DNA of 64,000 nucleotides from Kiloniella laminariae (GCF_027214005.1 NZ_JAPWGY010000001.1:1-64000); one strand, 5' to 3'. Positions 1 to 8,017 are shown, numbered from the stretch's first letter. Translations and numbers: made by a program. The notes: a model not told the origin generated them from the sequence alone.

Positions 1-79
<79 letters not shown>

Positions 80-85
80 AAAAAA

Positions 86-119
86 CCCCCTTAGTCAGGA
101 ATGACTAAGGGGGTTTTTT
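86..119 (+). terminator. Rho-independent terminator of the tRNA gene
   Basis: A perfect 12-bp stem (86-97 with 102-113, CCCCCTTAGTCA against TGACTAAGGGGG) with a 4-base loop is followed by six T. It sits ten bases after the tRNA CCA end and ends that transcript. Confidence 0.93.
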
Positions 120-286
120 GTTGCCGTTGGCTACGCGCTCTTGAAGATGTACAAATCTTAATTACCTTGGGATTATAGTGATCATGCTATTTATATAGCT
201 CACTTGTTATCTTTTTTGGGTAGCACTGTTATTCAAAACAAAATTTTATCACAAATTACGTTTGATGGTCCGCCTGGTTTTATAAA

Positions 287-718
287 ATGAAATTGGTCTT
301 GGTTGAAAAGAAAATATTATCCAGCTGTGTTTTTGAGACTTTCGAGTGCAATGGGGAGTTCCTCCATCGCGTAGAGCTGACCGGAAATACGGGCAGGCAG
401 GAGCGCATTCCGCTTTACCAAGAAACTCTGGCATTGAATAAGTCTAAAAATTATTTCTGCATTCTCGATAACAGGCGTGGGTTCGAGAATACTCTGACAC
501 TGGATGATATACGTTATTTTGACGATATGCTGGTTTGTGCCGGAATAGAATGTTTCTATGGGGCGACAGTTACTTTGGATAATGAGTATAAAAAGATAAC
601 CACACTGGCCAACTTCAATGTGGAGGTTTCGAAGCTGACCGGTGAATTGTTGGCGACCAGCAGTTATCAGGAAGCAGAGGATTTTATCTTTTCTCAGATG
701 AAAACAAGATATTCCTAG
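287..718 (+). CDS. Hypothetical STAS-like small protein
   Basis: A 143-residue soluble protein with no signal peptide or membrane segment. It alternates predicted strands and helices and has a core of the type ILDNRRG...LTLDDIRYF...GIECFYGATVTL, ending in a helix. This resembles the small SpoIIAA/STAS-like proteins found singly in many alphaproteobacteria, but the match is to the fold pattern only. No enzymatic motif is visible. No good Shine-Dalgarno precedes the ATG at 287, so the start is uncertain. Its neighbours (tRNA upstream, amphi-Trp gene on the other strand downstream) do not suggest a role. Function unknown. Confidence 0.6.
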   Translation: MKLVLVEKKILSSCVFETFECNGEFLHRVELTGNTGRQERIPLYQETLALNKSKNYFCILDNRRGFENTLTLDDIRYFDDMLVCAGIECFYGATVTLDNEYKKITTLANFNVEVSKLTGELLATSSYQEAEDFIFSQMKTRYS

Positions 719-799
719 AGTAAAGTGCCGCACCTGATATTTCGAATTGCTTCCCGAACGGCCTGTTTATCCAAGGGGAAGAATGGAGCAGGAGAAAAC

Positions 800-1027
800 T
801 TACTTCACGTTGTTCCATTTGATCTGGAATTCAATTTCTTCTTCTCCATCACCGCGTTCATGTTCGATGTTATAGATCGCCCGGACCGGGACATAGATGC
901 GTTCCCCTGCGATCTGGATTTCAAAACTCTTGTTTTGCTCGAGTGAATCAGCCAGACGGCGCAGCTTTGCGATGAAGTCCTCCAGGGGATAGGTTTTCTC
1001 GATATCTCTTTCGGGCTTGTGCGCCAT
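800..1027 (-). CDS. Amphi-Trp domain protein
   Basis: A 75-residue protein made almost entirely of one domain: an N-terminal charged helix (residues 10-32, with LEDFIAKLRRLADSLEQNKS) followed by a beta hairpin rich in acidic residues that ends in EIEFQIKWNN. The helix, the IQIAGERIYVP strand and the terminal EFQIKW strand fit the small amphi-Trp family of unknown molecular function. It is transcribed alone on the minus strand, about 215 bases beyond the end of the ECF41 sigma gene. A short 6-bp hairpin at 1070-1084 lies upstream of it. Confidence 0.7.
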   Translation of the reverse strand: MAHKPERDIEKTYPLEDFIAKLRRLADSLEQNKSFEIQIAGERIYVPVRAIYNIEHERGDGEEEIEFQIKWNNVK

Positions 1028-1242
1028 GACTGGATCCTTGTCTCTGTGTTTTTATCGTAAAAAGTGACGCGGTAATCTTTACCGGATCATCTCTTTGAGG
1101 CAAGGGGCAGAATATCTTTCCATTCAAGGTGATGGTTGAGGAAAATGGATTGTTGTTCCATAGCGAATGATAGTGTGTGCCGGAAATTTGTTATGTCGCC
1201 TTCTCTTAATCTTTGATCTGGTCTGATCAAAAGGAAAAAGTA

Positions 1243-2130
1243 TTAGTGAACTATTTCAGGTGTCATGCGCCTGAGCTTGTCGGGGTTGCGCACGATGTAG
1301 ATATCTGTCACATCACCGTTCTCCCCGTAGGCAAAGGTAACACTCGCCAGAATTTCACTGTCTTTTTGCAGGAAAAATCCACGTGTTCCGTTGATTTCAG
1401 CCGTGATCCAGTCGTAGCTGGCCCACCAGGCGTAGAGGCGTTCAACCAGGAAGGGAATGACATCGGCTTTGCCCCGGAGTGTCTCAAGCAGGGTCTGTAC
1501 CTTGCCACCCCCGTCAGCACTTAGGCGGATATCATCTGAAAGTAATGTGGCGAGTTGGGCTGGTGTCCCTGTGGTGATTGCCTGTTGAAAAGCGCAAAGG
1601 AGCTGCTCCTGGCGTTCTACAGGGGTGTAACTTCTGATTTTATTTTTATCAATCTGTCCTTTGGCGCGGGAGACAAGCTTGCGGCAGGTGGTTTCCTGCA
1701 AGGTCAACATGCCGGATATTTCAGCGTAGGAAAGATCAAAGATATCATGGAGCAGGTAGGCGGCGCGTTCTTTTGGTGTCAGGCGTTCGAGCATCAGCAT
1801 AAAAGCGGTGGTCAGGGTTGAGGCAAGCTCCAGCCGGGTGTCTGTTTCGTGATCTGTTGCCATATGGAGAGGCTCCGGGAGCCAGGAGCCGACATAATCG
1901 ACCCGGGCACGATGGGCAGAGCGAAGCAAATCAATGCTGCGACGGGTACAGCTGGTCATCAACCAGGCGGCAGGGTTTTCTATTCCCTCCTGTCTGGTGT
2001 TTTGCCATTTGATAAAGGTATCCTGTACCGCGTCTTCCGCATCGGCGCGAGACCCGAGGATCCGGTATGCCAACCCGTAGAGACGGGGACGACAGGCTTC
2101 AAACATATCTGTGTGGTCGTGTTCTGGCAT
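1243..2130 (-). CDS. ECF41-type RNA polymerase sigma factor with SnoaL-like tail
   Basis: A 295-residue alternative sigma factor. Region 2 lies at about residues 10-75 (RLYGLAYRILGSRADAEDAVQ) and region 4 at about 105-165 (LTPKERAAYLLHDIFDLSYAEI). A C-terminal SnoaL-like domain of about 110 residues follows. All three hallmark motifs of the ECF41 group are present: WLPEP between regions 2 and 4, DGGGK in the tail and NPDKL near the C-terminus. In this group the fused tail, not an anti-sigma factor, controls activity. It follows the carboxymuconolactone decarboxylase gene by 37 bases on the same strand, the usual ECF41 partner. Start: ATG at 2130 with AGGGAA seven bases upstream. Confidence 0.93.
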   Translation of the reverse strand: MPEHDHTDMFEACRPRLYGLAYRILGSRADAEDAVQDTFIKWQNTRQEGIENPAAWLMTSCTRRSIDLLRSAHRARVDYVGSWLPEPLHMATDHETDTRLELASTLTTAFMLMLERLTPKERAAYLLHDIFDLSYAEISGMLTLQETTCRKLVSRAKGQIDKNKIRSYTPVERQEQLLCAFQQAITTGTPAQLATLLSDDIRLSADGGGKVQTLLETLRGKADVIPFLVERLYAWWASYDWITAEINGTRGFFLQKDSEILASVTFAYGENGDVTDIYIVRNPDKLRRMTPEIVH

Positions 2131-2167
2131 AAAAGTTTCCCTGTGTATCCGGGTCTCTTTGGGTATA

Positions 2168-2599
2168 TCAGTCTCTTGATATCTGGATACGGTTCCACAG
2201 GTTGATCATCGCAATGGTTCCTGTGAGTATCCCGATTTCCTTTTCAGTAAAATGTTCTCTTAATTCCGCACGTAACTCTCCAAGATTTACGTTGTGCGCC
2301 ATGGAGGTCAAGGCTTCAGTCCAACGCAGTGCGGCGCGTTCCTTCGGGGTGAAATCAGTGACCTTGTCCCAGACTATCAGACGATCCAGTCGCGTAGTGG
2401 TTTCGCCATCCTCCCGGGCCTCTTTACTGTGCATCTTGATACAGAAGGCACAACGGTTCATCTGTGAGGCGCGCAGCTGCACAAGATGGTGGAGACTACG
2501 GTCAAAGCCGTGACTGTCCATAACTGTATGTACAGATGCCAGGCTTTTTAGAATGTCGGGGATTTCCTGTTCGTATTTGACGGCTTGCAGCGGGTTCAT
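2168..2599 (-). CDS. Carboxymuconolactone decarboxylase/AhpD-like protein
   Basis: A 143-residue all-helical protein of the AhpD/CMD fold. The core motif is CAFCIKMHSKEAR (about residues 51-63), with the CxxC pair and downstream His that in AhpD-type members form a peroxidase or disulfide relay. Members coupled to ECF41 sigma factors are thought to act in oxidative or electrophile responses, but the substrate is not known. It is the first gene of the unit and is led by an ECF41-like promoter (2646-2672). AGGAG lies nine bases before its ATG. Confidence 0.9.
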   Translation of the reverse strand: MNPLQAVKYEQEIPDILKSLASVHTVMDSHGFDRSLHHLVQLRASQMNRCAFCIKMHSKEAREDGETTTRLDRLIVWDKVTDFTPKERAALRWTEALTSMAHNVNLGELRAELREHFTEKEIGILTGTIAMINLWNRIQISRD

Positions 2600-2645
2600 G
2601 TTCTTTATTCTCCTGGGTACAGAATTTGTGTGTCTATACCCTTAT

Positions 2646-2672
2646 GACGATCCTGCTGATGTGTTTGTGACG
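2646..2672 (-). promoter_or_regulatory. Predicted ECF41 promoter (CGTCACA-N16-CGTC)
   Basis: Read on the minus strand, CGTCACA (2672-2666) is separated by exactly 16 bases from CGTC (2649-2646), about 47 bases before the decarboxylase ATG. Published ECF41 targets use TGTCACA-N16-CGTC (from memory), so 10 of 11 defined positions and the spacing match. This suggests the sigma factor drives its own two-gene unit. Confidence 0.8.
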
Positions 2673-2801
2673 TCTTAAAAGAAAATTCCGAAAAAGAGAG
2701 TGTTGAGCTATAAAACCACTTGGGAATATTTTTTGAGCTGGCCTGATGCAAAAGCGGAATAAGGGTTGCCTAAAAACAGAATTGGACCAGAGGGGATGCA
2801 G

Positions 2802-3836
2802 ATGTCGGGGTTTCCGGGAAAAGAAGGCTGGTGGCGTCTGCCCCCGGGTTCAAAAAACACAGTATGTGATGTCCCCGGTGTGCTGGTTGGGCATCAGACC
2901 CTACATGAAGGGGAGATCCATACAGGGGTGACGGCAATTTGCCCGCATGGGGGAAATATCTATCGGGATAAGGTCCGGGCAGGGCTGGCCGTTCTCAATG
3001 GTTTTGGTAAGTCTGCAGGATTGCTACAGCTTGCAGAACTGGGGCAGATAGAGACGCCGATCATTTTGACGAACACCTTTGGTGTCAGTGCAGGGATTGA
3101 AGCCCTGGTCCGTCGAGCCATAACCGAGAACCCGGATATTGGCCGGAAAACAGCCACCGTTAATCCTGTTGTCATGGAATGTAACGATGGCTGGTTGAAC
3201 GATATCCAGCGATTGTCGGTGACAGAGGATATGGTGAATAAGGCTTTGCACACGACAGCAGAAGACTTCGCCCAGGGCGCTGTCGGGGCTGGTGCAGGGA
3301 TGAAAACCTTCGGCTTTGCTGGCGGTGTGGGATCGGCTTCACGAAAGATTATATGTGGTGATGGGACGATCTTTACCCTTGGGTGTCTGGTACTGTCCAA
3401 TTTCGGTGTCCGGGAAGACTTGCGGATTTGTGGTGAAGTGTTTGAACCAGACAGAGAGGAAAGCAGGGATGAAGACAAGGGGTCTATCATTTTGGTCTTT
3501 GCCACAGATGCGCCGCTTGATGCCCGTCAACTTGGCCGACTTTGTCGAAGAAGCAGTGCAGCGCTCGGACGGCTGGGAAGTGTTCTTGGAAACCAGAGTG
3601 GTGACATTGCCCTGGCGTTTTCAACAGCTGGAACCGTAAGCCATGATGAAAAGTGTGCGGTAAAACAGCTGACGGGCTTTAATGAAAACGACATGAATGC
3701 GGTGTTCTATGCCGCAGTGGAAAGTGCGGAAAACGCTGTTCTTAACAGCCTGTGGCACAGCTCGGCTGTTTTGGGGCGAAATGGGCATAAAGCACCTGCC
3801 TTTCGTGAAGCTTATGAACTGTTAAACCGTGTTTGA
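2802..3836 (+). CDS. P1 family (DmpA-type, S58) aminopeptidase
   Basis: About 344 residues, matching the DmpA/BapA family of Ntn-fold, self-cleaving aminopeptidases that act on D-amino-acid or beta-peptide substrates. Family features are DVPGVLVGHQTL near the N-terminus, TNTFGVSAG, NPVVMECNDGWLND, GAVGAGAGM and GGVGSASR. In the family the chain is cut between a Gly and a Ser, and the Ser becomes the nucleophile. Here the best candidate is the Ser of GVG-SASR (about residue 178). I chose the ATG at 2802 because AGAGGGG ends six bases before it; in-frame TTG (2766) and ATG (2796) are alternatives. No signal peptide is seen, so it is probably cytoplasmic. It stands alone. Confidence 0.88.
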   Translation: MSGFPGKEGWWRLPPGSKNTVCDVPGVLVGHQTLHEGEIHTGVTAICPHGGNIYRDKVRAGLAVLNGFGKSAGLLQLAELGQIETPIILTNTFGVSAGIEALVRRAITENPDIGRKTATVNPVVMECNDGWLNDIQRLSVTEDMVNKALHTTAEDFAQGAVGAGAGMKTFGFAGGVGSASRKIICGDGTIFTLGCLVLSNFGVREDLRICGEVFEPDREESRDEDKGSIILVFATDAPLDARQLGRLCRRSSAALGRLGSVLGNQSGDIALAFSTAGTVSHDEKCAVKQLTGFNENDMNAVFYAAVESAENAVLNSLWHSSAVLGRNGHKAPAFREAYELLNRV

Positions 3837-3852
3837 CAGCCAGCCGACAAGT

Positions 3853-3903
3853 GGCCTTGCCGTAGCTGGAATCTGCTTTTCAAAAAGCTGCACAGGCAAA
3901 GCC
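3853..3903 (+). other. Stem-loop in the intergenic region before fau
   Basis: GGCCTTGCC (3853-3861) pairs with GGCAAAGCC (3895-3903) with one mismatch, enclosing a second hairpin GCTTTT/AAAAGC (3875-3888). It begins 16 bases after the peptidase stop codon and has no T run. It could be a weak terminator or part of a structured RNA. The rest of 3837-4152 holds only the heptamer repeat. Confidence 0.4.
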
Positions 3904-3960
3904 TTGATGTTTCCAGGCCCATGAGCTTCTTGACCGCTTGTATTCCGTCGGGGAATGAAA

Positions 3961-4029
3961 GAGCTAAGAGCTAAGAGCTAAGAGCTAAGAGCTAAGAGCT
4001 AAGAGCTAAGAGCTAAGAGCTAAGAGCTA
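3961..4029. repeat. Heptanucleotide tandem repeat (GAGCTAA)
   Basis: Nine perfect head-to-tail copies of the 7-base unit GAGCTAA (3961-4023) are followed by a partial copy GAGCTA to 4029. The unit contains the palindrome AGCT. The array is non-coding and lies 124 bases before the chosen start of fau. Perfect arrays of this length are prone to slippage, so copy number may vary between isolates. Confidence 0.97.
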
Positions 4030-4152
4030 TTGGTATCGGGCTTGAAGATCAGATATAGCTGAGAGTCCATTAAATAGCATATGAGATGCCTGTTTATTTT
4101 ACGCCAAGGCATGACCTGTTTTCAAATTGAACCAGATTGTTGGGGCAGAAGA

Positions 4153-4869
4153 ATGAAGCTGGAAAACGAAGAGGAAGAAAACAAGGAGTTTGCTTCTCCA
4201 CCTTGTATGATGCACGAGCTCGACCCGACTTATTCAGAGTTTGCTGTAAACAATAAGGATGCAGTCCAGGAGCAGGATGTAAAGCGCTGGCGCAAGGCAG
4301 AACGCGAACATCTGATTAAACAGCGGTTGGCTATCCCTCCGGATATCCGACGCCGGTCAAACGGGCAGATTACAGGCTATCTGGAAGAGGCCATTGGCGA
4401 TGTCAAAGGACTGATTATCAGCTGTTACTGGCCTTTTAAAGGAGAACCTAACCTCCATCCCTTTATGAAAAGGCTCGAAGGTCAGGGTGGTATCTGTGCC
4501 TTGCCTGTTGTCGTATCTCTTGGGAAACCGCTATTCTTCCGGGCCTGGTCACAGGAAACGCCGATGACTCGCGGTGTCTGGAATATTCCGATTCCGCAAG
4601 AAACAGCACCGGTTGTTGTTCCTGACGTGGTTATTGCTCCCTTGATCGGCTTTGATCCCTCAGGTTACCGTTTGGGGTATGGAGGTGGGTTCTATGACCG
4701 GACACTCGCTGGTATAACCAAAACAGTGCGGGTTATCGGTGTCGGGTACCAACTCGCGGCTATTCCGACAATTTTTCCTCAATGGCATGATATTCCCATG
4801 GACATTGTGATTACAGAGCAGGGGGAAATACCACTGGAGGCAAAGAAAAGCTGTAACGAGGTTCGTTAA
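4153..4869 (+). CDS. fau: 5-formyltetrahydrofolate cyclo-ligase
   Basis: About 238 residues, matching the family that converts 5-formyl-THF to 5,10-methenyl-THF using ATP, in one-carbon metabolism. The N-terminal part carries the RKAEREHLIKQRLA helix, then SCYWPFKGEPNLHP. The C-terminal signature LGYGGGFYDRTL (nucleotide-binding loop) is followed by GVGYQLA and the PMD motif near the end. ATG 4153 is chosen. Longer (4081) and shorter (4207) starts are possible, since the first 45 residues are acidic and not conserved. In many proteobacteria the 6S RNA gene lies directly upstream of this gene; here that interval contains a hairpin and the GAGCTAA array. Confidence 0.9.
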   Translation: MKLENEEEENKEFASPPCMMHELDPTYSEFAVNNKDAVQEQDVKRWRKAEREHLIKQRLAIPPDIRRRSNGQITGYLEEAIGDVKGLIISCYWPFKGEPNLHPFMKRLEGQGGICALPVVVSLGKPLFFRAWSQETPMTRGVWNIPIPQETAPVVVPDVVIAPLIGFDPSGYRLGYGGGFYDRTLAGITKTVRVIGVGYQLAAIPTIFPQWHDIPMDIVITEQGEIPLEAKKSCNEVR

Positions 4870-4938
4870 AAAGATCCTGTTCCCGGATATTTTGAAACCT
4901 TGGTTCCACGTGTTCAACTGATCTTATCTGAATGAAGA

Positions 4939-4980
4939 GCCTGGCCCTGTCTCATTGAAATAATCGAGACAGGGCCAGGC
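4939..4980. terminator. Bidirectional stem-loop between fau and wrbA
   Basis: A perfect 15-bp stem (4939-4953 with 4966-4980, GCCTGGCCCTGTCTC and its complement) with a 12-base loop sits between two convergent genes. There is no strong T run on either side, so termination efficiency is uncertain. Confidence 0.65.
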
Positions 4981-5025
4981 GTGATCTGAACAAACCCGGT
5001 ATTCCGGGCTTGGCTTCAAGCAGGA

Positions 5026-5625
5026 TCAGTCAAACAGTTTGATGCTGACTTCGGCAATACGGCGTCCCTGATACCGGGCGCCATCCAGATCTATCTGGCT
5101 GGGCTGGCGGCTTCCATCACCGCCGGCAATCGTCGTGGCGCCGTAGGGCGCACCACCAACAATCTCGTCTTTATTCATCTGCCCGGCATAGCCATAATCA
5201 AGGCCTACAATCGTCATGCCAAAATGCAGAAGATTGGTGATCATGGAAAAGAGGGTTGTTTCCTGCCCGCCATGCTGTGTGGCAGTGGACGTGAAAGCAC
5301 CGCCAACCTTGCCATTGAGGGCGCCGCGCAGCCACAATCCGCCCGCCTGATCCAGAAAGCTTGCCATTTGTGACGGGATACGGCCAAAGCGTGTGCCTGC
5401 GCCGATGATGATTCCGTCGTAATTTTCCAGCTCGGCAACTGTTGCGATGGGGGCTTTCTGATCCAGCTTGTAACCGCTTTTCTGGGCGATTTCCTGGGGG
5501 ACAGTTTCGGGAACACGTTTTATATCAACTGTGGCTCCGGCAGATCTGGCGCCTTCAGCCACGGCTTCTGCCATCTGTTCGATGTGACCATAGGTAGAAT
5601 GGTATAACACAAGGATTTTTGCCAT
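5026..5625 (-). CDS. wrbA: NAD(P)H:quinone oxidoreductase, WrbA type
   Basis: 199 residues, the usual WrbA length. This FMN flavodoxin-like enzyme reduces quinones by two electrons and so avoids semiquinone radicals. The N-terminal FMN phosphate loop is [19 protein letters not shown]. Downstream come PTRFG-like [19 protein letters not shown] and the family block [14 protein letters not shown]. The start is ATG 5625, with AGGA eight bases upstream. It is the last gene of a co-directional group with an isochorismatase-like hydrolase and a pirin. The group is divergent from an HxlR regulator, which suggests induction by quinones or electrophiles. Confidence 0.95.
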   Translation of the reverse strand: MAKILVLYHSTYGHIEQMAEAVAEGARSAGATVDIKRVPETVPQEIAQKSGYKLDQKAPIATVAELENYDGIIIGAGTRFGRIPSQMASFLDQAGGLWLRGALNGKVGGAFTSTATQHGGQETTLFSMITNLLHFGMTIVGLDYGYAGQMNKDEIVGGAPYGATTIAGGDGSRQPSQIDLDGARYQGRRIAEVSIKLFD

Positions 5626-5694
5626 TTTTTTATCCTGATCTGGTTTGAAAGTATGAGGAAAAGCTGGAAGCACACTGTGTGTGCTCGGGTTTGT

Positions 5695-6324
5695 TTATTT
5701 TGTTTTGCTGTTGACGGTGTTGTAGCTGGTGATCAGATTTCCGTAATCGGGGATATGGTTGGCAAACAGGGTGCCGAGCCCTTCGACATCATTACGCCAA
5801 TCACGGTGGAGTTCGCAGGCAACAGCGAACCAGCTCATCAATTGGGCACCGGCCTGGGTCATGCGATTCCAGGCCGCCTGGCGAGTTATCTCATTGAATG
5901 TGCCGGAGGCATCTGTCACGACAAAGACATCAAAACCTTCTTCTATTGCGGAAAGAGCAGGGAAGGCCACGCAGACTTCGGTCACGACACCGGCAATAAG
6001 AAGCTGTTTCTTGCCCGTGGCTTTAATCGCTTTGATAAAATCTTCATTATCCCATGCGTTGATTTGTCCCGGGCGCGCTATAAAGGGGGCATCAGGAAAT
6101 CTTGCTTTCAGTTCAGGCAACAGCGGGCCGTTCGGACCGTCTTCAAAGCTTGTTGTCAGGATTGTCGGAAGCTCGAAATATTTTGCCAGGTCCGCAAGCG
6201 CAAGAACGTTGTTCTTGAACTTGTCCGGATCAATGTCGCGGACAAGAGAAAGAAGCCCGGCCTGGTGATCAACCAAAAGCACGGCGGCATTGTCTTTATC
6301 AAGTTTTGTATAGGGCTTTGTCAT
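5695..6324 (-). CDS. Isochorismatase-family (YcaC-like) hydrolase
   Basis: 209 residues of the cysteine hydrolase fold. The Asp of AVLLVDHQAGLL and the Cys of VVTEVCVAFPALSA fit the catalytic Asp and Cys of the family, and TSFEDGPNGP and the VTDASG turn fit the YcaC subgroup. The usual catalytic Lys is expected near ARPGQINAWDN and is not obvious there. Members hydrolyse amides or related bonds, but the natural substrate of YcaC-like enzymes is unknown. It lies 69 bases before wrbA and 44 bases after the pirin gene on the same strand, probably in one transcript. Confidence 0.88.
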   Translation of the reverse strand: MTKPYTKLDKDNAAVLLVDHQAGLLSLVRDIDPDKFKNNVLALADLAKYFELPTILTTSFEDGPNGPLLPELKARFPDAPFIARPGQINAWDNEDFIKAIKATGKKQLLIAGVVTEVCVAFPALSAIEEGFDVFVVTDASGTFNEITRQAAWNRMTQAGAQLMSWFAVACELHRDWRNDVEGLGTLFANHIPDYGNLITSYNTVNSKTK

Positions 6325-6368
6325 TTTGTTAACTCTCAGTTGTGGGTGGATAAAATTAAACCTCGTGG

Positions 6369-7232
6369 TTAAAAGTGGCCAAATCGACCATTGTTGAAAT
6401 CGTTGATTGCTTCGCGAATTTCAGCCTCGCTGTTCATGACAAAGGGGCCATAGCCAACGACGGGCTCGGCAATAGGCTCTCCGGTCATCACCAATAATGT
6501 CGCATTGCTTTCAGCAGTGAGTGTTATGCTGTTACCAGTGCTGGTCAGTTGGGCAATTTCGGCGGTGTGTATGTTTTGTCCGTCACTGGTAATATCCCCG
6601 GAAAGGACAGCAATCATTGCGTTGTGGTCCTGGGGCAGGTCCAGTGTAACCCCGGCTTGGGCATCAAGACGAACATCCCAGAGGTTGATGGGGGTGAAGG
6701 TCCGTGCAGGCCCCTTTGTTCCCTTGAATGTCCCGGCAATAATGCGCGCAGTTCCCTGTTCCAGATCGACAACAGGAATTTGGCTGCTGGAAAGAGCCTG
6801 ATAAGCGGGCGGAGCGCTTTTGTCTTTTGCCGGTAAATTAATCCACAGCTGAACCATCTGGAATGGCCCGCCTGATTTGGAAAATTTCTCCGAATGGAAC
6901 TCTTCATGAATGATACCGCTACCGGCGGTCATCCACTGGACATCTCCCCGGCTTATCGTTCCGCCGCCACCACTGCTATCCCTGTGACTGACTTCCCCCT
7001 CATAGACGATTGTGACAGTTTCAAACCCGCGGTGCGGATGCTGTTCCACACCACGCGGGTTCCGGATGTTTGGTTCGAACAGATGTGGTCCGGCATAGTC
7101 AAAAAGCAGAAAGGGACTGGTGGCTTCGGTGTCGCCCTGGTAGCTGAAAAGGGATCTGACGGGAAAACCGTCACCGACCCAATGAGAACTGCTGCTGCGC
7201 AGTATCTGTGCAATTTTTTTCATGACATTCAT
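6369..7232 (-). CDS. Pirin family bicupin protein
   Basis: 287 residues with two cupin domains. The metal-binding motif of the first domain is clear: HPHRGFETVT (about residues 65-74) and SGIIHEEFHS (about 104-113). Bacterial pirins of this kind often have quercetinase activity or act as redox-sensitive regulators, and they are commonly co-expressed with quinone reductases. First gene of the group that continues into the hydrolase and wrbA. Two ATGs (7232, 7223) are possible starts. It is divergent from the HxlR gene across a 98-base region containing a palindrome. Confidence 0.92.
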   Translation of the reverse strand: MNVMKKIAQILRSSSSHWVGDGFPVRSLFSYQGDTEATSPFLLFDYAGPHLFEPNIRNPRGVEQHPHRGFETVTIVYEGEVSHRDSSGGGGTISRGDVQWMTAGSGIIHEEFHSEKFSKSGGPFQMVQLWINLPAKDKSAPPAYQALSSSQIPVVDLEQGTARIIAGTFKGTKGPARTFTPINLWDVRLDAQAGVTLDLPQDHNAMIAVLSGDITSDGQNIHTAEIAQLTSTGNSITLTAESNATLLVMTGEPIAEPVVGYGPFVMNSEAEIREAINDFNNGRFGHF

Positions 7233-7291
7233 TCCATCAATAAAGTTGTTTTGATGCTGACGGGCTTGATTTCTGTCATATTAGCTCATAC

Positions 7292-7308
7292 GTATTTTTT
7301 ACAAGTAC
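7292..7308. promoter_or_regulatory. Candidate HxlR operator
   Basis: A 17-base near-palindrome (on the minus strand GTACTTGTAAAAAATAC; 12 of 16 arm positions pair) lies 22 bases before the HxlR start and 60 before the pirin start. Its place between the two divergent genes makes it a reasonable site for autoregulation and control of the operon. The assignment is inference from position and symmetry only. Confidence 0.4.
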
Positions 7309-7330
7309 TATCATTTAGGATACTGTTGAA

Positions 7331-7696
7331 ATGACAAAGCATTCCGGTTGCCCTACAGAGACGACGCTGGCTTTGATCGCTGGAAAGTGGAAAGTCATGG
7401 TGATCTACTGGCTTCTCAAAGAGAAACGGCGGTTTAACCAGCTGCAGCGGGATCTGTCAGGGATTACGCCCAGAACACTTGGCAAGCAGCTGAAGGAGAT
7501 GGAACAGGATGGCCTGTTGAAGCGGGTCGACTATGGAGAGATTCCCCCAAGAGTAGAGTATAGTCTGACTTCGCTGGGAAGATCCCTAGAGCCTATTTTG
7601 ATCGCGATGGAAGAATGGGCGCAGCTTAACGGGGAAAAAATTCCTGCTCGGAAAAAACAGCGACATCTTGAGAATAGCCTTGAAATAAAAGATTAA
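7331..7696 (+). CDS. HxlR-family transcriptional regulator
   Basis: 121 residues, a single winged helix-turn-helix domain. The N-terminal block is SGCPTETTLALIAGKWKVMVIYWLL, then FNQLQRDLSGITPRTLGKQLKEMEQDGLLKR, the recognition region. Cys7 sits where YodB and HypR, relatives in Bacillus, have their redox-active Cys that reacts with quinones and aldehydes. Together with the divergent wrbA/pirin operon this suggests a thiol switch repressor of quinone detoxification. The tail is basic. Only one Cys is present, so any disulfide would be between subunits. Confidence 0.93.
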   Translation: MTKHSGCPTETTLALIAGKWKVMVIYWLLKEKRRFNQLQRDLSGITPRTLGKQLKEMEQDGLLKRVDYGEIPPRVEYSLTSLGRSLEPILIAMEEWAQLNGEKIPARKKQRHLENSLEIKD

Positions 7697-7787
7697 GGAA
7701 TTTGAAATGAAGAAAAAATTATTTTGCATATGACCGTGCTGGTTTTATTCAATATCTAACTAATTGCAATTGTTATTTTTTACTCCT

Positions 7788-7925
7788 TTAGGGGAGGCTT
7801 TTCGGGTTCTGATACACATCACGTTGAATGTTCCGTTCAATGATCACTGTGACCAGAGAAATAACGATTGTCTGTTTCTGGACGAAATCATATAGCTGCT
7901 GGCCAATATTTGCCTTAATACACAT
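7788..7925 (-). CDS. Candidate 45-residue small protein
   Basis: A short open frame with a convincing ribosome site: GGCGGAG ends five bases before the ATG at 7925. The product starts MCIKANIGQQLYDFVQKQ and has a hydrophobic middle (TIVISLVTVII) flanked by charged residues, so it may bind a membrane. It is divergent from the DEAD-box helicase at 8018 and fills most of the otherwise empty 7697-8017 interval. I do not recognise it. Its reality rests on the ribosome site and position alone. Confidence 0.42.
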   Translation of the reverse strand: MCIKANIGQQLYDFVQKQTIVISLVTVIIERNIQRDVYQNPKSLP

Positions 7926-8017
7926 GGCTGCTCCGCCTTTTGTTTGAGCGTTACATGATTGACTCTTTCCCCTATGCGCTATAGGTAATCGTCTCTCTCA
8001 ACTTGAAAGTATGCCCC

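Noticed and set aside
1070-1084. Hairpin CGGTAA/TTACCG between the sigma and amphi-Trp genes as a terminator
   Set aside because: The stem has only six pairs and no T run on either strand.
3961-4029. GAGCTAA array as a CRISPR or iteron origin
   Set aside because: There are no spacers, the unit is only 7 bases, and no replication or Cas gene is nearby.
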